A stretch of 64,000 nt of DNA from Isoetes taiwanensis (GCA_021234155.1 JAJEKV010000061.1:1515950-1579949), one strand, 5' to 3'. Positions 33,685 to 45,562 are shown, numbered from the stretch's first letter. Numbers and translations: made by a program. Notes: generated from the sequence alone by a model not told the origin.

Positions 33685-35286
33685 ATGGTGGCGAGCAAAA
33701 TGCTTGTTCATTTTACAGCGACCGTTGAAGACAAGCCTTTGCTGGTATACTTGTTTCCTTTCATTTCCTTTTAGTTTTCTATGCATCTGCTACTTTTAAT
33801 CTTAGTAAAATGAACAGGAACTTCCATCAGTTTAGTGAGCACGCACTTATGCAGCGGACCTCTGGTTATCCAAACCCCCAAAGGGCCATATCATGTTCAG
33901 CTTGACAAAAGAAAACAGACTATTTACATCGCAGAAGGTTGGAGAGAGATTGAAAAAGAGAATGGAATGAAAGAGGGCGATATTCTTTTTTGCCAGTTAT
34001 TTGAACAGTCTGAGATGAGGATGGGAGTGATAAACGATCAAATAATGCATAATATTTTTTCCTGTGCTAGAAAGATTGCAGATCCTGAGAAGGATGAAAA
34101 GGGCAATGCCAATCCATACTCCACTGGAAATTTGGAGCTTGACGATGTTCTTTCTTCCCAACAGGGGAAAAAAAGACTTTCACTGGCAAAAATAATGCTG
34201 ATGCTAAGAGAAACAAAATTAGAAATGATCTTGTTGATCTGGATGTTGAAGCTCCAAAACGAAAGAAACAAATCAGGGCTGAAAAAAAAATCAGGACTGA
34301 AGTGACTGAAGTTTATCTGTTTATCTGCTGATAGGCTTACTCATATTGATTCTTTCTTCATCTGTTGATCTGATGCGTTATCTGGTTTCTATGCTTAAAA
34401 TGTTGGTTCTTTCTTCATTTGTTGCAGGACATTCCACGCAGCTTTGCAGAAATGATTGATGTCAAACATGGGCAATGTATAAGCGCTAAAATTCCTGGCT
34501 CTAAGAGCACAGACATAAAATGGTTATGTAAAGGCCCCGGACATCTCGGTTCAGGCTGGAGGGAATTCAATCTCTGCCATTGTATCGAAGAGAATGATAT
34601 GGCACTATTAGAACTAACTTTTCCATACTGCATTACATTCCATATCTATCACTGCAACAACTTTTCTGCTGAAAAAGAAAGAGCGGATTTATGTGAGGAT
34701 CTAGAAGCAGAAATAAGCTTTAGTAGTGAAAGCCAGAGATGCAGCAACAAGGCTCCAAACCAAATCATCACCTCAGCAGATGGTGGTTCTAGCCAAAGTA
34801 GTGACACTGGAGGTGTTTATCGAAAGTCTTCAAAAACATCCAAAAGATTCAGAGGTCATAAGTTTTTGGAGTTGAAGGAGCAAGCAGAACAATATGCTCA
34901 AAAGCTTAGCAATCCATATTTCTCTGTCAAGTTGACGGAATCCAGACTGAAAAGAACACTTGTAAGTACTTGTCTTCTACATTTTTTATGCCACACACGT
35001 GGTTAAGTGTATGTGATTAAGTTTTGGTGTCTTATGACAGAGATTTGATGGTGGATTTATCTGCCAACACATGTCAGGTCTGAAAAAAGATGGCAAGGTA
35101 ACCTTCTATTGCTCTGATACCTGCACCCATGCATTGCGCTGGACCTCATCCCTAGGATTTTCCAAAGGATGGAATGAATTTAGAATTGAGCACTGTCTTA
35201 AACTTGGAGATATCTTGCTGTTTGAACTCTTAGATCCCAAAACTCTGAAAGTCCATTTGTTTAGACTCTCAAGCCTGGCAGTTTGA
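33685..35286 (+). CDS. B3-domain (REM-like) transcription factor, two frame breaks
   Basis: Four exons are inferred: 33,685-33,744 (MVASKMLVHFTATVEDKPLL), 33,818-34,310, 34,428-34,961 and 35,041-35,286, with GT-AG borders all in phase 0. Three B3-type DNA-binding domains are visible: LVIQTPKGPYHVQLDKRK to GWREIEKENGMKEGDILFC; DIPRSFAEMIDVKHGQ to GSGWREFNLCHCIEENDMAL; and NPYFSVKLTESRL to GWNEFRIEHCLKLGDILLFE. Each keeps the GW-(R/N)EF and GD-L features of plant B3 folds. Two apparent 1-nt losses, at TTT (33,832-33,834) and in an A7 run (34,168-34,174), shift the frame; between them the linker PKRKKQIRAEKK is basic. These are either assembly errors or signs of a young pseudogene. The donor of intron 2 is weak (GTTTAT). 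The target genes are unknown. Confidence 0.75.
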
Positions 35287-35705
35287 AAAGATGGACCTCA
35301 TCACCAAATACAAGAAGTATACGAGGTTTGCAGCATGTGGGACTTTCTTTTGTAGCAGAAAAAATAATGTACATTCCATGTTTCTGTTTAGGAGAATTTG
35401 TTTTGTTTCAGGTGCTCTCTTCTCAATATTTTTGCATAGAGTAAGATACACTAAATGACTAATATTCGATGACATTCCACTGGCCACCCAATCGTAATTT
35501 CTTATGAGATGTGTAAAACAGGTTTCAACTATCGGATTTTGAGTCAAAGTAACCTGTATAAATCTGTTTTCAATCAAGAATATCTTTGCGTTCACTAGTC
35601 AGATTCTTCCCGGAAAGGCGAGGATTCTTCTCAGATCAAGTGTAGCGTATTTATTCATGTAACATATTGAATGGGTAAGTCTTGCTGGAAGATCCCTTGG
35701 AGGAG

Positions 35706-36209
35706 TTCGACCATCTGTTTTCCTGGGATGCTTGCTTCTTATGATCAAACTGCTAAATTTTTGAGAGATTCTTTGCACTTTACTGATGTTCCGACTGTTG
35801 TTCGTAAGCATTGTACTCATGGATATGTTTTGTCATTATGTTCTTTGAGTTTTTAAATGCCATTTTGTTATCCCATTATAGGTGCCAGTGCAGTTTCAGG
35901 ATTCTTTGCTTCTGCATTCTCCCCTTCGACTATGTCAAAACTCAAATACAAAAGATGCAGCCTGGTCCAGATGGCAAGTATTCATATACTGGTCTTTTGG
36001 ATTGTGCCCTCACCTTGAAGTTTTATACTGGCTTTGACACTTATTGCATACGAATTGCACCTCACATTATGGTAAGTCATTTGATTTAGATCAATTGGGT
36101 TTTAAAGTATTTTTTCATTGTTGCTTCTGAACAGCTTACTTTGTCATTGCAGATGACTTGGATTTTCCTTAACCAAATAGAGAAGTTTGAAAAAAAAAAA
36201 ATTTTTTGA
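35706..36209 (+). pseudogene. DTC: Mitochondrial dicarboxylate/tricarboxylate carrier (DTC) 3' fragment
   Basis: Three exons keep their splice sites. The first ends at 35,803 with GMLASYDQTAKFLRDSL. The second is 35,882-36,071, with ASAVSGFFASAF, LPFDYVKTQIQKMQPGPDG, KYSYTGLLDCA and FYTGF-TYCIRIAPHIM. The third is 36,153-36,209, with MTWIFLNQIEKFEK and a stop. This matches the C-terminal third of plant DTC, the inner-membrane exchanger of 2-oxoglutarate, malate and citrate. A 4-bp loss before LPFDYV shifts the frame and a short in-frame loss removes residues after DCA. Everything upstream is missing. Retained introns show it arose by DNA duplication or capture, not by retroposition. It lies just downstream of the B3 gene, same strand. 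Confidence 0.85.
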
Positions 36210-36643
36210 AGCGCCTATTTGGTTCAATTCTTTTGCCTGAAACACTCTATTCTTTGCGGATTTGTGGATCTCAACATTATTTTTGGCAAAATCAGCCATA
36301 GGAGGAATAGTTTCTAAAGCTCAATGAAAAAGCATTAGGGTAAAAGCAGTTCTCTGAAAGGTTGCCACAATGCTTCTTGTATGGATTTTGTGCTGCGGCT
36401 ATAGATATTAAAATTGAGGCGAGCTATTTTGATATGTGCAAGATGTACCAAGTTCTTATGAATGGTATCAAGGTGACCTTTACAATAGGCATTCTTTTTA
36501 CGACTTTTATTCTTTGCATAAGGTGATGAAATGCCATAAATTTTTTATCTTGTACTTATTTAAAGACTCTTGTATGCTGCTTCTCTTGATGACTTGTTTT
36601 GTTGTGTAATGAGACTCTTGCATGCATTTTGTGTTAGAGTATA
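36210..36643. other. Non-coding
   Basis: Nothing recognised between the carrier fragment and the GGAA repeat beyond the end of the carrier reading frame. Confidence 0.4.
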
Positions 36644-37385
36644 GGAAGGAAGGAAGGAAGGAAGGAAGTATATTTTTACGTCGCACCACAAAGGCAGCGT
36701 CACGAAGGACATGCGACCACAAGTACAAAGAAAACAAAAATACATTGCATGGGTCGAAGCCCGTGAGCACCATGGCCCGGATTAAAAAACCCCACTGGGG
36801 AAAAACCGTTGCCATGATGACCACAGATCCAAAAAGCTATGCTGCTACAAAAGCAACAAGCATACCTCCAACAAAATCGTAACTTCAACAAACGCCCGGA
36901 ACCGTAACCTCTTCACGGCCTAGGTGCCGAGTACTCGGTGCGACTCATGCACGCAGCTTAAACCTCCATCCTCTCACCAAAACCGGGCAAATAGATGCTG
37001 ATGCAGATCCCGGTGCCGACCCCCGAGTAACTCGATCAAACCACTAGACCATAAGAGCCGCCCCGAAACGTGTAGAGTCCCAAAACCCCCATAGCAACGA
37101 CGATGCAAAAAGGCGGTGACCGGAGGGCACCGGAAGCTAAAACCAACGCGATCCAATAAGCCCAAGCGCCCGTGGTCCAGGCCAGTGGAAGGCGGCCTTC
37201 GGGGAAAACGCCGTGAGAAGTCGCCGGAGGAGGTGCATCCTCCAGCCTCCCTGCGCCAAGCGCCAAAGACCCTCGCTCCATCGTGTGCTCCAGTAAATCA
37301 CAAGCATGCTTCATGGCGCTCTTCGCCTCGCCAGCATGCACTGGTGCTCAGGGGAGAGCTACTTGATCCAAGATGTACTAAATTC
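36644..37385 (-). mobile_element. 3' end of a third LINE, with (CTTC)n tail
   Basis: Read on the minus strand, a GC-rich region (37,380-36,880) is followed by a 3' UTR with TTTTTCCCCAGTGGGGTTTT (36,807-36,785) and a tetranucleotide tract, seen as GGAA repeats at 36,644-36,668 on the plus strand. The CCCC-GGGG-TTTTTAATCC segment closely resembles one in the 3' UTR of the plus-strand LINE at 17,001-17,039, so the two are related, but the tails differ (CTTC versus ATTCT). No RT motif is left in this copy. Confidence 0.6.
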
Positions 37386-40300
37386 TTGTGAACCATGGTG
37401 ACAAGGAACCGTTCTGTTTTATATTTTTCATTTTTTGCATTCCACAAATGCTCTAAAAATATGATCTGAGATAATGCTCAAAAATTATTAAAAACCCAAA
37501 AACCCATGTTCATTCTTTGCGTACGACAAATGCTTTAGAAATTTTATCTAATGTGTATTTAGAGATATTCAATCCATTCTTCCCTTCAGTAAAGTAAACT
37601 GTAGATGGCAACGTGTGAGAGATGATATTTGTCAACTTATTTCTAATTTTTCTTTTAACATGATAAGACATTTCCAACAAGGTCAAATTCATCTGCATTG
37701 GAGGTGTAAAATTCAGAAGCTACCTCTTTTGAGTTACTAAATGCGGATTTGAAACACTGTAACTTGAAGGTTCCAACTTTGTTTTACATGATTTTGCTCT
37801 CATTGGATCGAGCCCACTTCAAGTTGTCTGAATGCTAAAGCGTTAACATACTATTTAAGCTAAAACACTTTCTTTTAGAGGTATCCTATTGTTTAAATTT
37901 GGTTTTTCCGGTGTTCCGAAAACTTTTTGGATTTTTTGCTAAGCTATTTTGTCTAAGGTTGTAGGGTTTTTGGACGCCAGAAATTTTTTCTGATTGCCAA
38001 AAATCAAGGACTTTTTTTTTTTTGCATGATTTTGGTAAGGGTTTTTTTTCAATGGGTTATTTCCTTATTTGAGATCGAGCATGCTGCTGCATGGCCACCG
38101 ATGGAAGACACGTCTTAGCATTACAAACCATTATGAGAGACTTTGATCGGGCAGTAACATTAGTCCGGCTAATAGTTTGTGGCATTCGACGAGCTTTGGA
38201 ATGGACCTAAATTGAAGCATCCAAGGCATGACTCTATTTGTATTTGAAATTTCGGTTTCTTTCTCAATAACATATTTGTTGTTGAAGGATTATGTGCAAC
38301 GGTCGAATTTGCACTCTTTTAGAGTCTAAGTTTTGATACTCTGAAATTTGGAGTTTATTGTGGAATAGATGGCATGGAGTTCCGGCCACTGCACAGAGCT
38401 TTGGATTCGAAAGGAGATCCTTCTGAAGAAGGGAGTTCTTTGGCATATTCATGCAAATTGGTATTCGACCATAAATCGGATCCCACCATAATCTGCATGA
38501 TGTTTAATCACAGGTAAGAGGTGTTTCAATTTTTTTTCGATTGATTACTTCTACGAGCATTATTCTTGCTGGTACATGTTTCTACAGATCTTCATTTCTT
38601 AATTTATTCCCTTGCAAAGAATTAGAATAGACATTTTTGAGGTTCCCAGTTTAGAAAATCTGAGCTTTTATATAACAGAGCTACATCATCTCCGTTAATC
38701 TGAGAACCAACTAGCATTCTCTATGTGCTATCTTTTTTTTTTCCATGCAGTAGAAGGATCCTGATATTCTTTAAACTCCTTGGGGCATCACTAAGACACG
38801 ATTCTAATCATCTGCAAAGCTCGAATGTTTTCTACAACTAAAACAGGATGGTGGTCTTCAGCCCAGACTGCTGCACTAGGAAAAGTATCATATCATTTCA
38901 GAGGCAAGCCCTCTTACTGCTTCTTTGAATAGCATCTACCACTTAGATATTTGGGAGCTGGAGCGTTTATACATTGGTGAGGGATGGATGGAGACACAAC
39001 ATATACTGTTGCCCTAATCTGCCATGCTATAAGACCTTGGACTATTGTTCTACACATGATCTATTACCAAACTGCATATGGCATCTGGTAGCATGGCACA
39101 CCATTCGTACCGTGCAGTATTTTGATGCATAGATATAATCGTTTTCTACATATTTGATAAAAGGAATAGTCCTTATGACCAAAGCTCTTAAAGTTGAAAT
39201 ACACCTGTTTCAACATAATTCACCATTCAACTTTTATTCTCAGGATGATTGCTGGTTACTTGCAAATGAGGCTAGATTCTCACTGTTTATAGCCTTTTGA
39301 TCTATGCAGCCATTACATCTGTATGTAGAACTGTGCAATGATATGAATCTTCCTGCAAAATGGATCCAGATGAAGCATCATGTCTTCCAAAGGTAAGATT
39401 AATCTAATCTATATTCTGTGCTCCTTTGATATATTGTTCTAGCTTTTTCTTCTCTTTTGACTATTTTATTACAGAATATGCTGGAAAACTAGAGAGAATA
39501 TCTTTTTTACAGACCACTCTTGAACCAAGAGAGTTCTACCAAAAGTGGTACAAATACTGGATGCCAAATCGGTAACAAGAGAACAAATCATGTTTTATAA
39601 AATGCAAGAGTTTGATGGAACTCAATTGCTGCTCATGATCGGACAATTGCTCATCAACTTTTTAAAACAAACTTATGAAGGTACTGCTTTTTATTTGATG
39701 GATCCATCCATTTTTTCTTCATAGGTTTGGAATTTGTATTCTTTTGGGCAGCCTCTGTAACTGCATTTCTTTGTGGAATCAATTTGTTTTAGGACTTTTT
39801 AGTGTGTACATTCTGGCTGCTCCAAGACTGCCTGATCATAACTATAACATCCAGACTTGCTCCAAATGTGGCTCCTAGGCCTTTCTATGTCACATGGCAT
39901 TGTTTCTCCGCTATCTGAAGAAGAGGTTCTTTTGGAACTCCCAGCTACTTTACTTCTGAGACTTGATTGTGAGGGACAATCATTGAAATTGTTTTTTTTT
40001 TTTTTTTTTTCCAAAAATGCAGATCTTAATTTAGTATTATAATTTGATATGGCTCATCATTTGCAAAATTGGCAGCTTGCTCGCCAGCATTATGAGGTAG
40101 CGATGCCTTTCTCTTATTTGTAATATTTGTTTCTAGAATGATACTTCATGGTTGCTTGAGTATTCTAACAGCTGCAATTGGAGAAGTTGTTTTGGGAATC
40201 TCAAGTTTGTCTTCATGTCCTATATCATCCAACCAAATGTATGTTTGGGAATGAAAGGCTGTTATTTTGAAATAAAGAGAAAAATATGTGTCTCAAGCCT

Positions 40301-42519
40301 AATAGTTGTATGGCGATGCAATGCAGTGCGTAGGCCCTACTTTTTACTTCTTATTTGCTCTTGCACATTACTAAAGGTTTTGTTGTCATAGGTTATGATT
40401 TTATCTTGATATAAATCAGAACTTCGGAGCTATATATCTCCAACAGTCACGTACATGCAAGCCAGTTACTGAGCAGCCAGTAAGTGAGCATCCATAAGCT
40501 TATCATTCAACTCTCTTCAGAATTGCTATCATCCAGTTGTGACCTATTATTTAGCGCTTCATCATCCACTGCATCGAACTAATTTAGGCAAGAAATAGGT
40601 CAATATTATATCATATATGTTCTGCCTTTGTATTGTTTATTGACACTCTGCCACTAATATGTTATGTTTGCAAATGCCTTAAGGGCTGAAGTGACACAAT
40701 TGGCCAACGAAACAAAATATCTTGAGAAGATACATAAGCATGTGGCTTCGAACAAGTGCGTTGGCCAGATGTACAATAGATTATAATTTACAGCAGACCA
40801 ACCTTCACATAACATGTTTATTAGGATTGCATGGCATGGCTGCCATATCCAGAGCCGAAACCATTGCTTCTGTTCCATTTGTTCAACAAAACATGGGTGA
40901 TGCTCCACATCTTAGGTATCCCTTTGCATTCACACGCTTCAGTTTCTTTGATTTTCTTAATGTCGAATACCTCAAAAAATATGAAATATTGTTATTAATA
41001 TGTCATGCACATGTTGACATATCGCAAGTGCCCCATGCTTGGTGAAGAAATCAGTGCAAGGAAGGGCTGCTTTAGTTCCAATTATCAATTCCAAAGCATC
41101 TAACTTGCACTTCTGGACAGTTCAAGTACAGGGATGGTTCAGGTACAGGGATTATGTCTCATATCAATCATGTTCAAGAGATTTCTAAACTAGATATTTA
41201 TAATGCCACTAGAAGCAACTTCCTATTGTCTCAAATTCTAGAAGTAGTTGCGCGTTGACTTTATCAGAGTAGATAAAGGAGTGGAAGGTGAGCAGATACT
41301 GACTGGAAATGGAACAATAGTACGTGTTGGTTGACTATATTGCAACAACCATCTTTTGGTTAGCAAAAGATTCACAATGTTAACATGTCGAAACCACTAG
41401 CACACAGTTTTATCCAAACCACTAGCACACAGTTTTATCCAAATTCTCCAATCATATGCTGCAAAAAAGTAACAAGACAGCCTAGCATAGTTGCAAAGTC
41501 CAGCAACAACATTTTATCACATGCATTGAAAGAGAATTGTTGGTCTTTCATGTGGAACTGGGATATAACTGAAATGGCAGGCTACTGCATCCAACTGTTT
41601 TATGTGATGTAAATGTTTAATTGAAGAATCACAAAGCAAAGAATCACAAAGCCAAGTGTATAATAAGTATTTTAGCATATTGCCTAGCATCTACCTCATG
41701 TTGTGGAACGACGAATTATTGCTTCAATTGTTTACGCAATGTGAATGTGCAGTTGAAAAATTGCAAAACCAAGTGTGCTCAGCATCTACTTGATAATTTA
41801 ACTGTTTATTTGATATAAATGTATAGGTGAAAAATCACAGTGTCATAGTGTCGTAGAGCCAAGTGTGTAATCGTGCAATGTTTGATCTTTTATATGACTA
41901 CAGTTTCGTGGTTGTGCAACTTGGTAAGTTCAATACATTTTTTCTAATATATATGTTCTTTATATTTAATAGACGCCAACTTCATTTCAATAATTATGCA
42001 ACTTTGTTTCAATATATATGCTAGGTGTATAAGTGTGGCGCTAGGTGTATATAGTAAATTGGTCTATGCTCTTCCAATAAAAATTGTGATAGGCATAAAT
42101 TCTTCATTGGACAAGCATACAATATATGTGCTGCCTTACCACACAATAGTTTTTAGAGCTTGAGTATAACTTAGCTGCACTAAAATTGAGCCTGCATGTG
42201 TTACATCCTGGTTCGGCAAACTTTCTCGAATCACTCCCCCTCCTAGGATCGACTTTCAATGCTAAACTTGCTGATGTGACCATAAGCAAAGTGTCTTTTG
42301 AATGGTTGCAGATGCCATCAACGACAAATGGGGATATAATACAAGTAGTACACAGCTTGCACGTAGCTTTTCATGTCTATGTCTAATAACTCTTCAAGTT
42401 TGTTGGTTCAATGATTTGTTAGTCCACTCACAAGCATTAATGCACGCCTTCACAAAATACATTATTAGCAGTAGACAAAAGAATGGAAAATGATAAACAA
42501 CACAAGGAGTAATGATCCT
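37386..42519. other. AT-rich region; possible exon pair at 39.3-39.6 kb
   Basis: On the plus strand an acceptor TATGCAG precedes 39,311-39,392 (LHLYVELCNDMNLPAKWIQM) with donor GTAAGA, then a 120-bp intron and 39,513-39,600 (PLLNQESSTKSGTNTGC) ending at TAA. Phase matches across the junction. Other short exon-like pieces occur at 40,074-40,094 and 40,171-40,236 (LQLEKLFWESQ) and near 40,680 (LRAEVTQLANETKYLEKIHK). I cannot identify the gene. A 19-T run is at 39,992-40,010 and a 25-bp tandem pair at 41,391-41,440. The rest shows no features. Confidence 0.35.
41391..41440. repeat. 25-bp perfect tandem duplication
   Basis: AAACCACTAGCACACAGTTT plus TATCC occurs twice without change, end to end. 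No coding context. Confidence 0.9.
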
Positions 42520-42611
42520 AGTAGTAATGATTGTACTAGCCCATTGTATGGGTCCCATGACCTATTGGTCTTCGTGGACGTTAAAAAAACTATTCTATTC
42601 TATTCTATTCT
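42520..42611 (+). mobile_element. 3' end of an (ATTCT)-tailed LINE
   Basis: The stretch CCTATTGGTCTTCGTGGACG (42,561-42,580) followed by an A-run and about four ATTCT units parallels the end of the LINE at 17,080-17,146, including the upstream AGTAGTAAT. It is a severely 5'-truncated member of the same family. Confidence 0.75.
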
Positions 42612-44207
42612 TTCCCCATCGAAAACTATATGTTATTTATTCGAGAGGTGATTAATAGAATACTCATCCACAATTTTAATTGATCCATGAAATATGAATG
42701 GAGTGGTATATATTTTTAGAACATTTGTAGGTCACAAACACTGATGCAATATATCAAACATATCAAACCATTTACTCCTGTTCCCCTATATATTTTAACA
42801 CAAATTGCCCAAAGACCCATTTCGAGTTCATATGGACCTAAAGCCCGGCAACGCCGGGCACCATAACTAGTTTTGGTGAATTTTGGAAGTATTTTGGTAA
42901 TTTTCCAAATATGCTTTATAACTTTCTTAACATATATAAATATTGTAGGTTGATTCCTCTAGAATATTAGCATGGCACGACAGAATTGCAAGTAGAAGGA
43001 AATTCCTGTATACGGATAGTATTATCTGGTCCATTCAAGTTTATTTGGCATGCATTATTTGCATAAGGTGCACACATAAGATGCACACATCCACCCACAT
43101 TGTACATTCCGACACCCCTCACAACCTTCTCTAATTGTAGGGATTTAATAACATCTACTTCCATAATGTCATGACAAGGTACTGTAGTTAAATTAGCTTA
43201 ACCCATTACATTTGCGACATTGAACCTTTAACAACCTTGGAACATTACCTCATTCAAGTGTTATGAATCAAGGGAATTTAAACAAAGAGTTGTACTAGAT
43301 TGAACCTTTAACAACCTTGGAACATTACCTCATTCAAGTGTTATGAATCAAGGAAATTTAAACAAAGAGTTGTACTAGTTGAGGAATCTTGGAATAATTT
43401 CTGGGAGTCCGGAGATATCTTTGTAGAATCTTAAGAATCTAGGGGAATCTTTCATACTGGGTTCGTTTTGCATGGTCGACTTCATACAATCCGTCTAAAA
43501 TCCTTAGAATAAATACATTCAACTCGTATACGCCCTGCACAGTACAAAGACTTGTCTATATATATAATAGGACAAGAAAATTAGGACGGCTAGCCCGCAC
43601 ATGGGGGATTGTGTGCCAATATAGAATGTTTCAATGGTTGTTGGTATCATTAGATGTGGCTGCATATTAGTATATGCCTTAGAATAGTAAGAAGTTGCAC
43701 AAGATAGAGGATGGAGGAATGGAACAATAAAACATCGACAAGATAAAAAATGTACGCTCTTCACCTCTTAAATTCTGTATTGTGAGCCGACGAACAAGGA
43801 AAATTGAGCTTAGACAATCAAATGAATCCAGAGGTCAACTAATCTTATGGCGGAAGGGCCACAGAAAATGTACCATAGAGTAGAAACGAACGCTAAGAAG
43901 CAACTTGTTTTGAGCTGAGGTTCTTTGTTATTACTTGCAACATAAGCACTTACGATTTCTATCTGTATAGCCAGAAAATGAGTCCCCGGGTTCTTTATGT
44001 ACAGACAGAACAGATATAGCCAGAGAAGGCTTCCAAATGTTCAGGATAATGGTTTTGAATTGATTGTTAAAAACTTTGAACTATGATTCAAGCCACTTCA
44101 CCCTCCGGCCATGGAGGGCAACCCTCCGTGCGCAGCACCTTGTTTTTTTATTTCATGCTGGTTCAAACATGACAGTGGTTGTTAAATAAGACGCTCAATT
44201 TGGGTCA
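42612..44207. other. Non-coding, with an 80-bp tandem duplication
   Basis: Holds the 43,219-43,378 duplication and, near 44,113-44,190, a dispersed motif (GAGGGCAACCCTCCGTGCGC and GTTCAAACATGACAGTG) whose relatives lie at 29,067 and, inverted, at 33.3 kb. No gene was seen. Confidence 0.5.
43219..43378. repeat. 80-bp tandem duplication
   Basis: Two 80-bp units (43,219-43,298 and 43,299-43,378), beginning ATTGAACCTTTAACAACC, differ at one base. No coding context. Confidence 0.92.
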
Positions 44208-44690
44208 GACTCCACTGAAAACCTCCCCACTTTTTGTGGAGACCTCCGTAAGCTTCTAGAAACCTCCCTCCCTTTTCGTGGAAACCTCCCCAAGGATTCA
44301 CATATGCCCCAGTGTGGTTTCCACTTTAGAAAATATAGAAAATAGGGGAAAATATAGAAAATAGGGGGAGGTAACCTCCACAGCTTTCACTTGAAACCTC
44401 CCCAATTTTCCTTGTAAGATCTGGGGAGGTTTCCAAATAAGAAAACAGGGGAGGTTTTCATGGAAATTTTGGGAGGTTTCCCATGAAAATAAAAACAGAA
44501 GACGTCCACAAATTTGCAAGAGAGCCAAGATTCACCTCAGTGACCTTGGTCCACGTGCTTCTTAATGATGAGTCGTCATCCACCTCGGTGGTTACGTAAA
44601 CCAATTACGCTTTCTTTTTTATAAATATTTTGTGCAACCTCCCCAACTTTCCAAAGAAACTAGGGAAGATTTCCACAAAATATCTATAAA
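44208..44690. repeat. Cluster of AACCTCCCC / GGGGAGGTT motifs in both orientations
   Basis: About a dozen copies of ACCTCCCC or its complement, often extended to GAAACCTCC, occur within 480 bp, in both orientations and with irregular spacing. The cluster ends shortly before the reading frame at 44,843. Dense short motifs in both orientations are typical of transposon subterminal regions (for example CACTA or hAT elements), where transposase binds. Confidence 0.65.
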
Positions 44691-44842
44691 AGCTCACGTT
44701 TTGTTGAGTTTATCGTTTTAGGTGATCTTCATCAAGCTTCTTCATCCGCCGATTCATTCGCTCATTGTGAGTTCTTCATCTAATCAAGTATACTTCCAGT
44801 GGCACGTTCACTTTTTATTCCTTTGATGCTGCTATTTATCTC

Positions 44843-45562
44843 ATGGATTTGGAGCGCAACATCTTTGGGGGAGTTGAAGATGAAATCTCTACTGATTCGT
44901 CTCCATATGATTCAGAAGCAACTGTAAGTGATTTCGCTTTTGAGAATGTTGACAATACTGCAGGTTTTGAGGGCCTAGATGATTAAGACCATGCAACACC
45001 GAGCGGTGACTATGATAGCCATTTGGATGAGGGAGATTCAGTTGGATCACATCCACCGATTCCTTCAATCAACTCAAATGAAGGTTACATTTTCACCGAA
45101 GCATCATACTCTCTAATGGTGCAATGTATCAAAACTCATGTCCAACCCTCTATCGAAGATATCCTAGGCGCAAATCCAAGTTTCCCGACTGGGTATGTTC
45201 GACAGTAGCCACAAAACACACGGATAGTAGAAAGGTGGTTGAGTTTCCAAAACAAACTAGAAGTTGATCTAGAAACTAATCTCCTCATACACATGATCTT
45301 TGGGAAGTAGCTCTATATCCCGCCGTCATGGATGTGGAAGGAGATTATCTTTAAAGGCCATGTTGATCCGGATTTAGGGCACCTGCCTATATGCCCTACC
45401 TTGGATAACATAAAAAAGATATGGCAGTTTTGAGCCAAGTTTTATGGCATTCCAGAAGTCTATGTGAGGCAATGCATAGCAGCATATGGGTGTGTAAACA
45501 ACCCTCGTAAACACAAAACCATCTATCCTCCGCTCTCGTTGGCAAGCCAGGGATAGTTGTCG
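44843..45562 (+). pseudogene. Unidentified reading frame with stops but no frameshift
   Basis: From ATG 44,843 (MDLERNIFGGVEDEISTD) one frame stays protein-like for 240 codons although TAA (44,984), TAG (45,206), TAG (about 45,308), TGA (about 45,433) and TAG (about 45,556) interrupt it. The N-terminus is acidic. Later blocks include VERWLSFQNKLEVDLETNLL, LYIPPSWMWKEIIFKGHVDP, DLGHLPICPTLDNIKK and KFYGIPEVYVRQCIAAYG. I do not recognise the family; a transposon protein or a decayed plant gene is possible. It lies between the ACCTCCCC cluster and an LTR that may have cut its 3' end. A hydrophobic minus-strand frame overlaps it and is treated as a shadow. Confidence 0.45.

Noticed and set aside
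39799-40014. Retrocopy with poly(A) tail (19-T run at 39,992)
   Set aside because: The adjacent frame has no recognisable protein and no target duplication was seen, so a homopolymer is the safer reading.
44843-45562. Organellar U-to-C RNA editing as an explanation of the in-frame stops
   Set aside because: Fern organelles do edit stops this way, but the surroundings are clearly nuclear transposon DNA, and the stop types alone prove nothing.
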